Part shown: piece by piece, positions 34,650-44,461 of the stretch
How positions within the stretch are numbered: position 1 is the stretch's first letter
How the letters are laid out: each line of letters begins with the position of its first letter
From: UBA6770 sp965660875
GTDB taxonomy: Bacteria > Bacteroidota > Bacteroidia > Flavobacteriales_G > Salibacteraceae
Length of the DNA: 64,000 nt
Assembly: GCA_965660875.1 (NCBI GenBank)
Contig: CBFIBQ010000001.1
Location: 169,897 to 233,896 of the forward strand
Direction of reading: 5' to 3'
Program-made: the position numbers and the translations under genes
The notes under the pieces: model-generated
Database searches by the model: none
What the model was told of the DNA's origin: nothing
Seen by the model: the letters and a program-made list of their open reading frames with translations, nothing else

Positions 34650-35540
34650 CTATTGTTCCACCCAGTTCACTCCCTTTTTCAGTAAGCTTAATGTATTGAA
34701 CTCTTCCGAGCCTACTTTAGGTTGGTAGTTATAGGGCCAACTGGCATGCGTTGGTAGCGACATCAAAATAGACTCTATTCGACCATTCGTTTCCAAACCA
34801 AATTTAGTGCCTTTGTCATATACCAGATTAAACTCTACATAGCGACCGCGACGAATGAGTTGCCAGTTTTTTTGTTCGTCGGTGTATGGTCTCTTAGCGT
34901 TGGATTCCACTATTGGTAAATAGGCTTGTAAAAAGGTGCTTCCAACGGATTTATTAAATTCAAAAACTTCGTCCCAGCTCTTGTTGTTCAATCGATCGTA
35001 AAAAATGCCTCCCACTCCCCTAGTCTCTTCTCGATGCTTTATGTAGAAATAGTCATCCGCCCATTTCTTATATTCATCGTAATATGTTTTATCGAACCTA
35101 TCGCAAGTAGACTTTAACTGATTGTGAAAAAAGGCAGCTTCTTTTGAGTTAATATAGATGGGAGTTAAATCAATACCGCCTCCAAACCACCAAGTCTCAC
35201 CTTCAATTTCAAAAAAACGAGTATTCATGTGAATAATAGGTACGTGTGGGTTTTTTGGATGCAAAACGATGGATATTCCCGAGGCAAAGAACTCAGAAGA
35301 TTTAACCCCTAAAGCAGCTTTAATATTCCCGGGTAGTTTTCCTTCAACTGCAGAAAAATTAACGCCTCCCTTTTCGAATACGCTGCCGTTTTGTATCACG
35401 CGCGATCGTCCGCCACCTCCTTCTGCTCTCGTCCAATTGTCTTCCATGAACTTCGCCGACGCATCAGCCTCTTCAAGCCCTTTACATATGGAGTCTTGCA
35501 ATGCTTTATACCATTCAATTACTTTTTGTTGATAGCTCAT
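34650..35540 (-). CDS. hemF: oxygen-dependent coproporphyrinogen III oxidase
   Basis: A 296-residue HemF. Signatures include MEDNWTRAEGGGGRSRV near the N-terminus, HMNTRFFE, TWWFGGGIDLTPIY, RGVGGIFYDRL and RRGRYVEFNLVYDKGT. It converts coproporphyrinogen III to protoporphyrinogen IX using O2 in heme biosynthesis, which implies aerobic growth. It directly follows the LysM-protein gene on the minus strand (adjacent codons). Confidence 0.96.
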   Translation of the reverse strand: MSYQQKVIEWYKALQDSICKGLEEADASAKFMEDNWTRAEGGGGRSRVIQNGSVFEKGGVNFSAVEGKLPGNIKAALGVKSSEFFASGISIVLHPKNPHVPIIHMNTRFFEIEGETWWFGGGIDLTPIYINSKEAAFFHNQLKSTCDRFDKTYYDEYKKWADDYFYIKHREETRGVGGIFYDRLNNKSWDEVFEFNKSVGSTFLQAYLPIVESNAKRPYTDEQKNWQLIRRGRYVEFNLVYDKGTKFGLETNGRIESILMSLPTHASWPYNYQPKVGSEEFNTLSLLKKGVNWVEQ

Positions 35541-37403
35541 CTACTCCACTTCTACGTAAAAATAGTTCTCAATTTTAACCATTTTAAGTGCTTTGTTTTC
35601 AAAGCCTTTACCCGGCCCTAATCTTTCGAAGAAAATATTTTTGCTTACTCCTTTATATGTTGACTTGCTGGGTGTATTGTAAAACTTAGTCCCTTCTCTT
35701 TGAAGACTACTTAAAAAGTACATACCCATGTCGTATCCCAAAAATGCCCAATCGTCAGGATCTGTGTAATAGCTAGCTCGGTACTTTCCTATAAAATTAT
35801 CCGTTATACTGTGATGGTAATCTATGAATTGATTGTAGGCTAAGTGTACTTTCAGGTTGTTCAAGTATTTAATATCTAAGTAACCAAAAGTGCTCCATGA
35901 GTCCATTCCAAAAACAGTGATATCATAATCTTTGGAATAACGATTCAGCGCATTGAGCATACGCGCAACAAAGCTCTTACTGTTTAGTGGCATTACCAGC
36001 ACGTTTGGCACAGAATCTTTAAGTTGATATTTGATTTTTGCAGTGTCAAAGTCCCATATTTTCATCCGTTTGAAATTGGATTGTACCTCAGAAAACAAAG
36101 GTTGGTTCGTGTCACCATTTGAAATACCCCAAAAATGTTCGGCAAGCAATACATCCTTCAACTCATTATTTTCCACAATAATTAAGTTGCTTTTCGCTTT
36201 TTTAGCCAACGCCATTTTTCTAAGGAACTCGACCTGAGCTTTGTGGCCCGAATTTAACTTTAAGGTGTTTAGGTTACTATCGAGTAAGGAGTTGCTCTGT
36301 GGCACGGGTGATACGGCCGGTATTCCTAGTGGCTCAGCATAACGTTGAACTGCCTCAAAGTTTGGGCGAAATAAGGGGCCAATAAATAAATCGGTATTGT
36401 ACAACTCTTGGTCTTGCAAAATTTCCTCAACTACTGCAGTATTTCTATTTCTACGGTCGTACTTGGTATCGTATACCAGCAACTTAAACTTATAGCCTTG
36501 CGCTCGCAGGCTGTCTAAAGCTACTTTTAATCCGGAATAGATTCCGAACGCTACCTTAGAACCGGGGTATAACTTCTCTGCTTCAAACTCTTTTCGATTT
36601 GCCTCGAGGGTATCATTCAAATCAAAATAAAATGGGAGTAAAAGTGCAATTTGATAGACCTCCTTTTTTGAGCCAGAGTCCAATACCATGGGTATCACTG
36701 TTTGTACTTGATTCAGAACAGCAGCTGGCGACTTTTTCTTTAAAATAGGCAAACGAATAGTGGTTCCGACCTTTAAACCATCTTTTAGTCCGTTATTCAC
36801 AATGCGTATACTGTCGATGTTCACATCGTAATCTTTAGCCAGAGAAAACAGCGTTTCTTTTGGCTCAACAAAATGCAATTCAAAGCTATCTTCAACTGCT
36901 GGTGCTATTTCAACTTTATCCAACTCTTCCTCTATAGCTCGAACGGGAATTCGAATTTGCATGTCTACTTTTAATCCTGAATCTAAAGCAGGATTTGCAT
37001 TCAATAACTCATCGGTACTTACTTCATATTTTTTAGACAATGCATACAAGGTTTCTTTTGGCAATACCGTATGCACTAAATACTCCCCTTCTGCTTTTGG
37101 TGGGTTCTTAGCCGCAGCCTTCGTATCTACTTTTTTTATCGGTATTCTTACTACTTGGTCAACTTTTAACCCCTCTTCCAACTGCGGGTTTTCTGATAGA
37201 AGGTCTTTAATTTTAACGGAATACATCTTGCTCAACGAATACAAGGTATTTCCCTTCTCAATCTTATGTAAATAATAAGTTTTACCGTCGATGAGTTGTA
37301 CCTTTTTTTCATTGAAATTTTGAGCGGTCGCGCCCAGCCCCAATAAAACAACCCCCAGTAAGAGCAGTATTTGAATTCCTTTTACCAAATTATTCCCATT
37401 CAA
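35541..37403 (-). CDS. exported protein with three LysM domains and a periplasmic-binding fold
   Basis: A 620-residue protein. A signal peptide (about 8-28) is followed by three LysM units at 44-88, 109-153 and 176-219 (TLYSLSKMYSV, TLYALSKKYEV, TLFSLAKDYDV). From about 250 on there is a Peripla_BP-like (type 1 branched-chain amino acid receptor) domain beginning YQIALLLPFYFDLND, with DLFIGPLFRPNFEAV and VFGMDSW. Binding to peptidoglycan plus ligand sensing is inferred. It overlaps the end of guaA by 14 nt and is probably in one operon with it and hemF. Confidence 0.82.
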   Translation of the reverse strand: MNGNNLVKGIQILLLLGVVLLGLGATAQNFNEKKVQLIDGKTYYLHKIEKGNTLYSLSKMYSVKIKDLLSENPQLEEGLKVDQVVRIPIKKVDTKAAAKNPPKAEGEYLVHTVLPKETLYALSKKYEVSTDELLNANPALDSGLKVDMQIRIPVRAIEEELDKVEIAPAVEDSFELHFVEPKETLFSLAKDYDVNIDSIRIVNNGLKDGLKVGTTIRLPILKKKSPAAVLNQVQTVIPMVLDSGSKKEVYQIALLLPFYFDLNDTLEANRKEFEAEKLYPGSKVAFGIYSGLKVALDSLRAQGYKFKLLVYDTKYDRRNRNTAVVEEILQDQELYNTDLFIGPLFRPNFEAVQRYAEPLGIPAVSPVPQSNSLLDSNLNTLKLNSGHKAQVEFLRKMALAKKAKSNLIIVENNELKDVLLAEHFWGISNGDTNQPLFSEVQSNFKRMKIWDFDTAKIKYQLKDSVPNVLVMPLNSKSFVARMLNALNRYSKDYDITVFGMDSWSTFGYLDIKYLNNLKVHLAYNQFIDYHHSITDNFIGKYRASYYTDPDDWAFLGYDMGMYFLSSLQREGTKFYNTPSKSTYKGVSKNIFFERLGPGKGFENKALKMVKIENYFYVEVE

Positions 37404-38919
37404 TTGTTGCAGGTGGTTTAGAGCTTATATCGTAAACTACCCGGTTAATACCTTTTACTTTATTGATAACCTCTGACGAAATGCGTGCCAAAAATTCATA
37501 GGGCAAATGACACCAGTCTGCCGTCATTCCATCCGTAGAAGAAACGGCTCTTAATGCTATTGCATTTTCATAAGTCCTTTCATCTCCCATTACACCTACC
37601 GATTGTACTGGAAGCAATATGGCTCCTGCCTGCCAAACTTCATCATACAAACCTTCATCTTTAAGTCCTTGAATAAAAATATGATCTACCTCCTGCAAAG
37701 TAGCTACTTTTTCTGGAGTAATATCTCCTAAAATTCTAATAGCTAAACCAGGGCCTGGAAACGGGTGCCTTCCAAGCAGTTCTGGAGCCAAACCCAAGGC
37801 CTTTCCTACCCTTCTTACTTCGTCTTTAAACAGAGCACGCAGAGGTTCCACAACTTTTAGCTTCATGTAATCGGGCAAGCCACCTACATTGTGATGTGAC
37901 TTAATAGTTGCTGATGGTCCTTTTACAGAAAGTGATTCAATTACGTCGGGATAGATGGTTCCCTGGCCCAACCATTTGGCATCTTCCACCAAGTGAGATT
38001 CCTCGTCAAATACTTCAACAAATACTCTTCCTATTATTTTTCTTTTCGTCTCTGGGTCAGACTCATTAGCTAATTCTTTGTAAAATCTTGATTTAGCATC
38101 TACGCCCTTTACATTCAAACCTAAGTGCTCATACTGTTTTAAGACGCCTTCAAATTCATTTTTTCTCAGCAATCCGTTATCCACAAAAATGCAATACAAA
38201 CTATCACCAATGGCTTTACTCAACAGGGTTGCTGCAACGGTAGAGTCGACCCCGCCAGACAGACCTAAAATTACTTTATCGGTCCCAATTTGTTCTTTTA
38301 ATTCTGCAACAGTTGTCTCAATGTAGGAAGCTGGTGTCCAATCCTGAGTGCAACCGGCAATACCCACCACAAAGTTCCTCAGCAAAGTCAGACCATCCGT
38401 GGAATGATAAACCTCTGGGTGAAATTGAATACCAAAAGTTTTTTCTCCTTCAATAGAGAAAGCTGCATTTTTTACGTCCTTAGAACTGCCGGTAAGCTTA
38501 AAGTTATCCGGTAGCGATTTAATGGTATCCCCATGACTCATCCAAACTTGAGACCCTTCAAAGATACTATCCAATAAGGTGCAAGTTGAATCAATAAAGG
38601 TCATATGCGCTCTGCCATATTCCCTGTGAGCTGATGCAACAACTTCTCCACCAAAATTATGCGCTAAAAATTGAGCTCCATAACAAACTCCTAAAAGTGG
38701 AATTCTACCTTTAAAACTGGATAAATCTGGAACCGGAGCCTCACTATCTCTCACCGAAAAAGGAGAACCCGAAAGGATTACACCTTTTACATTTTCATCG
38801 ATAGTTGGAAAATCATTGTAAGGATGAATTTCACAATATACATTGAGCTCTCTGACTCGTCTCGCAATGAGCTGAGTGTATTGCGAACCAAAGTCTAGAA
38901 TTAGTATCGTTTCTTGCAT
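37390..38919 (-). CDS. guaA: GMP synthase (glutamine-hydrolysing)
   Basis: A 509-residue protein; the ATG is at 38919 and the in-frame TTG before it is ignored. The class I glutamine amidotransferase domain has LGVCYGAQ with the nucleophile Cys and FHPEVYHS with the His/Glu. The ATP-pyrophosphatase domain has LSGGVDSTV, and the C-terminal dimerisation domain ends IEWE. It converts XMP to GMP. A -7 box sits only 4 nt before the start codon (see findings). Confidence 0.97.
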   Translation of the reverse strand: MQETILILDFGSQYTQLIARRVRELNVYCEIHPYNDFPTIDENVKGVILSGSPFSVRDSEAPVPDLSSFKGRIPLLGVCYGAQFLAHNFGGEVVASAHREYGRAHMTFIDSTCTLLDSIFEGSQVWMSHGDTIKSLPDNFKLTGSSKDVKNAAFSIEGEKTFGIQFHPEVYHSTDGLTLLRNFVVGIAGCTQDWTPASYIETTVAELKEQIGTDKVILGLSGGVDSTVAATLLSKAIGDSLYCIFVDNGLLRKNEFEGVLKQYEHLGLNVKGVDAKSRFYKELANESDPETKRKIIGRVFVEVFDEESHLVEDAKWLGQGTIYPDVIESLSVKGPSATIKSHHNVGGLPDYMKLKVVEPLRALFKDEVRRVGKALGLAPELLGRHPFPGPGLAIRILGDITPEKVATLQEVDHIFIQGLKDEGLYDEVWQAGAILLPVQSVGVMGDERTYENAIALRAVSSTDGMTADWCHLPYEFLARISSEVINKVKGINRVVYDISSKPPATIEWE

Positions 38920-38923
38920 CAAA

Positions 38924-38931
38924 CAAAAGTA
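38924..38931 (-). promoter_or_regulatory. -7 box TACTTTTG 4 nt before guaA ATG
   Basis: TACTTTTG, then TTTG, then ATG on the minus strand. With transcription normally starting 5-7 nt after the box, the mRNA would begin at or beside the start codon. The same spacing is seen before bshC and coaD. Confidence 0.45.
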
Positions 38932-39032
38932 TATGCAGCCTAATTGTTATGGCACTGTTATTATTGACTTTTGCTAACAAAAAAGCTAACAAAGTTGCGC
39001 TAAAAACGGTTTATTAATGCTAATTTCATTCT

Positions 39033-41507
39033 GTGACTTCAAAAACGCATCCATTCACCAAAATATATTGTTTGGTTCAGTTGCTTTTTCTGTGCTCAGT
39101 AAATGTAGTAATTGGGCAAACCACGTTGTATTCAGAAACTTTCACTGGACAGAATAATAAAGGTGCCTCAGGCAGTGCTTCGGGAATTATTATCGATACC
39201 AGTGGCGTAAGTTGGTCAGTGGATACCAGCGCAGTCAATTTGCAAGATGCCAACGATTATATACAAGTAGTTTCAGAGCGAATCGAATTTCGCGATACAG
39301 AGGGAAAAGCGAAGTGGAGTTCCCCAGCTATTGACATAGCAGGGTTTGACTCTCTTACTCTATCTATCGATCTTTTAGAAGTAGGCGCTATGGAAAGCTC
39401 CGACTCTATAATGTTGTACTATAAAATTGATAATGGTCCCGAGCTTGAACTTAAAGTTATCGCTGATGATTTCGTGAGTTATATCCTGACAGACACCGCG
39501 CTCTCTGGAACTGGCTCCGAACTATTTGTGATAGTCTACGCAGTGAATGGTGCGGATACTGAAAAGCACCGAATAGATAATGTAACTGTAAAAGGGAGTC
39601 CTACAACTTCGGTTGAAGCTATTACGTTAGATAGTATGGGTACTGCTGTTAGTTTAACTTTTGACGCAACTGTAGTGGGGGCAAATAATGGGCCGTTCAA
39701 TGGTTCTGGTATTTCGAGTACGCCCAGTAATGGACAATTAAATTCCCATGGAATTGCAATTAGAGGATTTAGCGATGGCTCGGTGGATTTTGACAGTACA
39801 AACACTACTGGAGATTTCGGTAGGGGTATTTCTTCAGGCGGCGTTGGCACTGGTGGTGTATATGCATTTGAAGTTAGCTCTGGCGATTTCGCTATAGGTC
39901 ATCAATCGACTGCTGGTGATTTCACCCCTGGAAGTTTTGATTTTAGACTAAAAAACAACACGGGAAAAACAGCCAAAAAACTGGTAATTACCTACGATGT
40001 GTATGAATACAACGATCAGAGCATGGCGACAAGCTGCAACTTGTACACCTCAACAAATGATACCACATACAACCTTGTGAATGGTGTTGCTATCACAAGC
40101 ACGGAAGTTGCCGCTGGAAGTCCTTCTTGGGTTAAAAGTAAGGTTTCAAAAACAGTGACGGGCTTAACATGGGCGGCTGACGAGTTTTATTATGTACGGT
40201 TTAGCTTTGATGATGCGTCGGGTTCAGGTTCACGGGATGAAATTGCCCTGGATAACATTTCATTTATTGCCAAGGATAGCACTACAACGAGGACAATCAA
40301 CGGTACTTTATCGGGCTCTTACGCTGCTGTAATTATGGATATTGAATCAGATGAAATTTCAGCTACTGAAAGCATCACGGTAACCAATAACTTGAACTTA
40401 ACCAATGGGTTTTTGAATGTAAATAATAATAGCTTGGAATTAGGAACGAGCTCAAATGACATTGCCCTTTCCGGCGGTTCGAGTAGTTCCTTTATTCATA
40501 GTGGTACCATTAAATGTTTTGTAAATAATGCAACGAATACCTATAATTTTCCGATAGGTTCAGATGCTACGGAATACTCACCAGTAAACATAGACTTCAC
40601 CAGCTCTACACTGGCCTCTGGCGCTTATTTGGAGGTGTCCGTTGACTCCGCTAAACACCCTAATTTCAGTGGTTATGTCAGTTCCTACATAGATCGGAAT
40701 TGGACCATAGCTTCCAGCGATATTTCCAGTGCGAACTATAATCTGGAGTTGGATTATGCCAGTGATGATGTTGTGGGTACGGAAGCTTCAATACTACCCG
40801 TAAAATACTCGGGAGGAGCCTGGACCGCTCCTTATGAAATAGCCAACAATAATGTGGATACCTCTGGGCGAGGTGCTATAGATACTGCACAGAACAAATT
40901 GACTTGGACTGGGCTTACCTCCTTTAGTATCTTTGGTGGCGCTGGTAATGGAAGGCCTCTGCCTGTTGTATTAAACTCATTTACAGGTCAATTGCTCGCT
41001 AGAAAAAAAGTGCTTTTAAACTGGAGTACGGCTGCTGAAATAAATTGCGATTACTTTATCCTTGAACGTATTACTGAAAAAGGTGAAGTTGAACAAATTG
41101 CTCAATATACCGGTGCAGGCACAAGCAATCAATCGGCATTTTACCAGCATGTAGATAAGGAAGCAAGACCAGGTAGCAATTATTATCGACTGAAGCAAGT
41201 TGATTTTGACGGCAAAGAAGAAGTATTCCCAGTAATAAGTGTGCCAGTGAATGAATACGATTTAAGCGATAATCTACCAAACATAAAAATACAACGGCAA
41301 AACCAATCACTTGTAATTGAAGGGAAAAGCGTAAAAAGTTATGACATTGACATCCTAAGTTTAAGTGGTCAAAACGTTGCTTACGAATTAATTCGAGCTA
41401 GTAAAGACAAGGTGGTGCTTAAGCCCAACATGCCCAATAGAGGTATTTTTATTGTCCGACTTAGAGGGAGCAATTCGAATCATAAACAGATGAAAATTTC
41501 TTGGTAA
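39033..41507 (+). CDS. large secreted protein with T9SS C-terminal domain
   Basis: An 824-residue protein with a GTG start. A signal peptide (about 10-29, ending VVIGQ) is followed by jelly-roll-like beta-rich domains rich in Ser/Thr/Gly/Asp (YSETFTGQNN, IDNVTVKG, FYYVRFSFDDASGSG). About residue 650 on reads LPVVLNSFTGQLLARKKVLLNWSTAAEIN, the usual lead-in to a T9SS tail in Bacteroidota. The C-terminal 70 residues (YDIDILSLSGQNV, GIFIVRLRG) act as the sorting domain. It is probably attached to or released from the cell surface; its activity is unknown. Confidence 0.8.
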   Translation: MTSKTHPFTKIYCLVQLLFLCSVNVVIGQTTLYSETFTGQNNKGASGSASGIIIDTSGVSWSVDTSAVNLQDANDYIQVVSERIEFRDTEGKAKWSSPAIDIAGFDSLTLSIDLLEVGAMESSDSIMLYYKIDNGPELELKVIADDFVSYILTDTALSGTGSELFVIVYAVNGADTEKHRIDNVTVKGSPTTSVEAITLDSMGTAVSLTFDATVVGANNGPFNGSGISSTPSNGQLNSHGIAIRGFSDGSVDFDSTNTTGDFGRGISSGGVGTGGVYAFEVSSGDFAIGHQSTAGDFTPGSFDFRLKNNTGKTAKKLVITYDVYEYNDQSMATSCNLYTSTNDTTYNLVNGVAITSTEVAAGSPSWVKSKVSKTVTGLTWAADEFYYVRFSFDDASGSGSRDEIALDNISFIAKDSTTTRTINGTLSGSYAAVIMDIESDEISATESITVTNNLNLTNGFLNVNNNSLELGTSSNDIALSGGSSSSFIHSGTIKCFVNNATNTYNFPIGSDATEYSPVNIDFTSSTLASGAYLEVSVDSAKHPNFSGYVSSYIDRNWTIASSDISSANYNLELDYASDDVVGTEASILPVKYSGGAWTAPYEIANNNVDTSGRGAIDTAQNKLTWTGLTSFSIFGGAGNGRPLPVVLNSFTGQLLARKKVLLNWSTAAEINCDYFILERITEKGEVEQIAQYTGAGTSNQSAFYQHVDKEARPGSNYYRLKQVDFDGKEEVFPVISVPVNEYDLSDNLPNIKIQRQNQSLVIEGKSVKSYDIDILSLSGQNVAYELIRASKDKVVLKPNMPNRGIFIVRLRGSNSNHKQMKISW

Positions 41508-41554
41508 TTATACCGACCTTGTCTTTCTTACTGCAATTCAACATCCACGATACC

Positions 41555-43138
41555 TCAATACTTCAATAAAGTGATATCAGGTTGTAAGGGTTCAAATTTA
41601 TCCAGCAGCTCTTCAAATAACGCGTCGCCCAATTCTGCATAAAATGAGGCTATATTGAGTTTGCGTTCTTGAAAAGTTCCTCCAGGAAAAACACTTTCCA
41701 TTAATCGGTAATACATTTCTAATTTCAACTCAATATTGAGTTTTTCGCCTTTTACCAATTTTTTTTGCAAGCGGTCTAAAGCTTTTAAGGATCGGACTTC
41801 AGACACCTCTGCACTGGGCACCAGTGTATTATCAACTTTTTTTGCCACTTCTGCTAATTCCCTATACATGGCCGTTATTTGTTTCTTATAATCCGACAGT
41901 TCGGTAGTATTAGAGCCGTGTGTTTCAACCAATTGTTTTTCTACCGCAGCTGACGTTTTAAACAGATCCGACCATTTCAATTTCAACTTTTCTAATCGTT
42001 CGGCATCTCTTTTGGATACCAATATGGCTGAATTTCGCATCAATAAAATCGGAAAATCAACCTCAAAAGCCTTAAACATAGCTTTGAGCTCAAACCAATA
42101 ACTCATCTCTCCTGCTCCGCCGGAATAGGACAAATTGGGCAGAATAACTTCTTGATATAGCGGTCTGAGCAAAACATTAGGACTGAACCGTTCAGGTTTG
42201 GTTTTTAGCTCTTCTTCCAATTCTATAGCTGTCCAAGTTCTGTTAGTTTCGGCAGATGCAAAACCCGTTTCAGTTTTAGTAATGCGTTCGCGTAATTTAT
42301 CACCAAGATAAAATAAGTTGATATCCCTTGGAGTAACTTGTTCTTTATAGCCTAGTTCATTCAATTGCTTCACCGTATTGCTCACCTCCTTTTCTGCAAC
42401 TTGGTTTTTCACCTCAGCAAGCATGTGTTCTGCAAAGAGTTTTTTTAGGTTTTTGTCGTCACCATCAACAATTAGCACTCCGTATTTACCCAAAAGTTTG
42501 TGCACTAAAATACGCGTTGCTTTAGCCAAATCTTTCTCAGAATAAGCCTTTTGGAGGCTACCCAACAAATGTTTGGCGTAATCACTGTTGGGCAATTCGT
42601 TGGCTAATTCGTCGAGCAATTCATTAACTTTTGGCTTCTTCCAACCTACGGCAATATCATTTTGACCTTCCCAAGTATAGCGGTTTGATGAGGTATTAAA
42701 GTGATTGATTTCTAGAAAATCGTGATCCTCAGTTGCCATCCAGTATACGGGTACAAAATCGTTTTCTGGATAGGCTTCCTTTAAGGTCTTAGCCAGTTTT
42801 ACCACCGACAAAATCTTATAAATAAAATACAAAGGTCCAGTAGCTAAAGCCAACTGGTGGCCCGTGGTAACGGTAAAGGTGCTTTCTTTTTGCAGCAAGC
42901 TTATTAATTGAGTTTGGGCTACTTTATCTTGCACACCCTTGTATTGTTGGGTTAAAGTATCTGCTAAAATCTTTCTATTAGCAGCAGAATAGGACCTGTT
43001 TTCTAGAACCTTTTTAAAGCCTTCTACATTGGGTTCTTCTGAATAAAATGATTTGGAATGTGGAGATTGGTTAAGGTAATCTTGCATGATTTTAGGTAAA
43101 AAATCAATCTCGCTGTAGTTGATACACTCACTCTCCAT
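41555..43138 (-). CDS. bshC: bacillithiol biosynthesis protein BshC (putative cysteine ligase)
   Basis: A 527-residue protein of BshC length. It has TTGHQLALATGPLYFIYKI (from residue 91), VYWMATEDHDFLEI and FELKAMFKAF, plus a C-terminal coiled-coil region (about 400-460). BshC adds cysteine to GlcN-malate in the last step of bacillithiol synthesis. The presence of this gene implies the low-molecular-weight thiol is bacillithiol. bshA and bshB are not in the window. Confidence 0.92.
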   Translation of the reverse strand: MESECINYSEIDFLPKIMQDYLNQSPHSKSFYSEEPNVEGFKKVLENRSYSAANRKILADTLTQQYKGVQDKVAQTQLISLLQKESTFTVTTGHQLALATGPLYFIYKILSVVKLAKTLKEAYPENDFVPVYWMATEDHDFLEINHFNTSSNRYTWEGQNDIAVGWKKPKVNELLDELANELPNSDYAKHLLGSLQKAYSEKDLAKATRILVHKLLGKYGVLIVDGDDKNLKKLFAEHMLAEVKNQVAEKEVSNTVKQLNELGYKEQVTPRDINLFYLGDKLRERITKTETGFASAETNRTWTAIELEEELKTKPERFSPNVLLRPLYQEVILPNLSYSGGAGEMSYWFELKAMFKAFEVDFPILLMRNSAILVSKRDAERLEKLKLKWSDLFKTSAAVEKQLVETHGSNTTELSDYKKQITAMYRELAEVAKKVDNTLVPSAEVSEVRSLKALDRLQKKLVKGEKLNIELKLEMYYRLMESVFPGGTFQERKLNIASFYAELGDALFEELLDKFEPLQPDITLLKY

Positions 43139-43142
43139 GCAG

Positions 43143-43150
43143 CAAAAGTA
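43143..43150 (-). promoter_or_regulatory. -7 box TACTTTTG 4 nt before bshC ATG
   Basis: TACTTTTG, then CTGC, then ATG on the minus strand. The arrangement and the 4-nt spacing equal those before guaA, suggesting a leaderless or nearly leaderless mRNA. Confidence 0.45.
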
Positions 43151-43230
43151 ATTTTTATGCTATGGGTAGCTAGCTAAAATTAGCTAAATGGGTGGGTATT
43201 TAAAGAAAGGGCATAGACACATTAGTACAT

Positions 43231-43398
43231 CCTGCTCGTAAGCGAATCCTTTCGCGTTCTACTTTCAAAAACAACAGATTCCTTTCAAATTCTAAGTTCA
43301 ATAAAACTGTACTTTTCGGTTGTTTCTCAACTGATTATTCCACACGACACAATCGAGCTTGCGAGCTCAGCCCAGCTAATTGTGCGGGAGCTGGGGCC
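43231..43398. repeat. REP pair (BIME-like) downstream of lipoprotein A
   Basis: The left member is a diverged REP: CCTGCTCGTAAGCGAATCC, whose stem GCGAA-TCCT-TTCGC is kept although bases differ from other copies. The right member, in reverse orientation, starts CTCAACTGATTATTCCACAC and runs to GAGCTGGGG. The same pair with similar spacing recurs at 46079-46270. Confidence 0.65.
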
Positions 43399-43469
43399 AC
43401 ACTCAATATCTCGGTCTTTATCAAAGGTTCGGTTTTGGAGGTAGTAGTCGGTTACCGTGAGTTCTTGGT

Positions 43470-44162
43470 TTATTTTAAAACTAAGGTATAATAAGTCGTG
43501 TCTGCAGCTCTATCTAATTCAATTTCTTCATAGATATCAGGTTCAATTGCATTATTATCCCAACCTTCTTTGCAATCATAATAAACGCTTAAAGTCGCTG
43601 GTGAGGACGATTGAATCGTGTAAAATGTAAGATAGTCCCTTTTATTGTCCCATCCTGGAATGCCTGGAACATCTAGAAACTCAACTGACCTAGAAAATTC
43701 TTTACGAAAATCCCCTTGGCAATTTGGCAAATCATCTAGAACAAAACAACCTGAACGAACAATTGAATCACCTCCTAGTGTAAACACGAGTTTAACTACT
43801 TTAGAAACGGAAACTGGAATATTAACAAACTCATTTTCTATTTCATATTCATTCTTTAACTCACAAGTTTCATTATATTCTGGATTAAAATATTTGTTGA
43901 ATCCAAAGTTTGTAAATACCTCTTCTCCTCTATAGTTCCATTTTTTTGGAAGGAAAACCTGACCATTTGCATCGCTCTGATATTCCGAATCATTATGATA
44001 AATACTTATTCCCTCAATTCCTTTTTTGGATTGAACATCATATATAGTTACTTCTACCTCTTTAATTCTCTTCTTACACGAGAGAATTACAAATGATATT
44101 AATAAAGTCAAACAAATTATTCTAATGCTGTACAACCAGTTTTTTCCAACCCAAGTATTCAT
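43470..44162 (-). CDS. lipoprotein A of a three-copy family (Ig-like/carboxypeptidase-regulatory type)
   Basis: A 230-residue protein with a lipobox (VILSC, Cys29). The mature part begins KKRIKEVEVTIYDVQSKKG and has the carboxypeptidase-regulatory-like pattern (-GISIYHNDSEYQSDANGQV-). It ends DTTYYTLVLK, and acidic and cysteine motifs (GCFVLDDLPNCQG) are shared with paralog C at 45288. Its first 41 nt overlap the end of a T9SS C-terminal fragment in another frame. Complete; function unknown. Confidence 0.72.
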   Translation of the reverse strand: MNTWVGKNWLYSIRIICLTLLISFVILSCKKRIKEVEVTIYDVQSKKGIEGISIYHNDSEYQSDANGQVFLPKKWNYRGEEVFTNFGFNKYFNPEYNETCELKNEYEIENEFVNIPVSVSKVVKLVFTLGGDSIVRSGCFVLDDLPNCQGDFRKEFSRSVEFLDVPGIPGWDNKRDYLTFYTIQSSSPATLSVYYDCKEGWDNNAIEPDIYEEIELDRAADTTYYTLVLK

Positions 44163-44282
44163 CTTTCGATTTTATTTCAACAAAGTAAGTTCCTACAGAA
44201 AAGTCAGATATATCTATTGTAATTTCCTTCTTTTCAATTTCTATTCCCTGTTCATATTGTACGTTACCCAACCCCCCGCTCA
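44122..44282 (-). pseudogene. T9SS cargo C-terminal fragment A
   Basis: Reading on the minus strand up to the TAG at 44124-44122 gives GNVQYEQGIEIEKKEI, then TIDISDFSVGTYFVEIKSKD and a short tail WKKLVVQH. This is a typical T9SS sorting domain end. The upstream part of the gene is missing: the frame runs into the REP at 44283. The last 41 nt overlap the start of lipoprotein A. Confidence 0.65.
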
Positions 44283-44418
44283 CCCCGCTCGTGCGCGATT
44301 ATATCCGTTCGACCTAATAAAACCTTAACTAACGACAAGCACATTCTCCAACAATCCTTTTTCACCAGCATAATCTTTAGCACTGCTATAAGGATAATCT
44401 TCGGCTTTAAAAACTAAT
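44283..44418. repeat. duplicated unit copy 1: REP plus 3' end of RAYT gene
   Basis: 136 nt, nearly identical to 44419-44555. It consists of a REP(+) with one base missing in the stem (ATATCCGTT) followed by about 100 nt equal to the last 31 codons of the RAYT gene. Only about three differences separate the copies, so the duplication is recent. Confidence 0.8.
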
Positions 44419-44452
44419 CCCCGCTCGTGCGCGATTATATCGCGTTCGACCT
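44419..44452 (+). repeat. REP(+) at the 3' side of the RAYT gene
   Basis: CCCCGCTCGTG, then the hairpin CGCGAT-TAT-ATCGCG and TTCGACC. It ends 10 nt from the RAYT stop codon. Together with the REP(-) at 45059 it brackets the transposase gene. Confidence 0.8.
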
Positions 44453-44461
44453 AATAAAACC

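Larger units (their letters stand above)
43139..43469. other. 331-nt gene-free stretch holding a REP pair
   Basis: Besides the bshC promoter region it is occupied by a REP(+) at 43231-43262 and a REP(-) at 43327-43398 with about 65 nt between them. No coding frame is supported. Confidence 0.6.
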
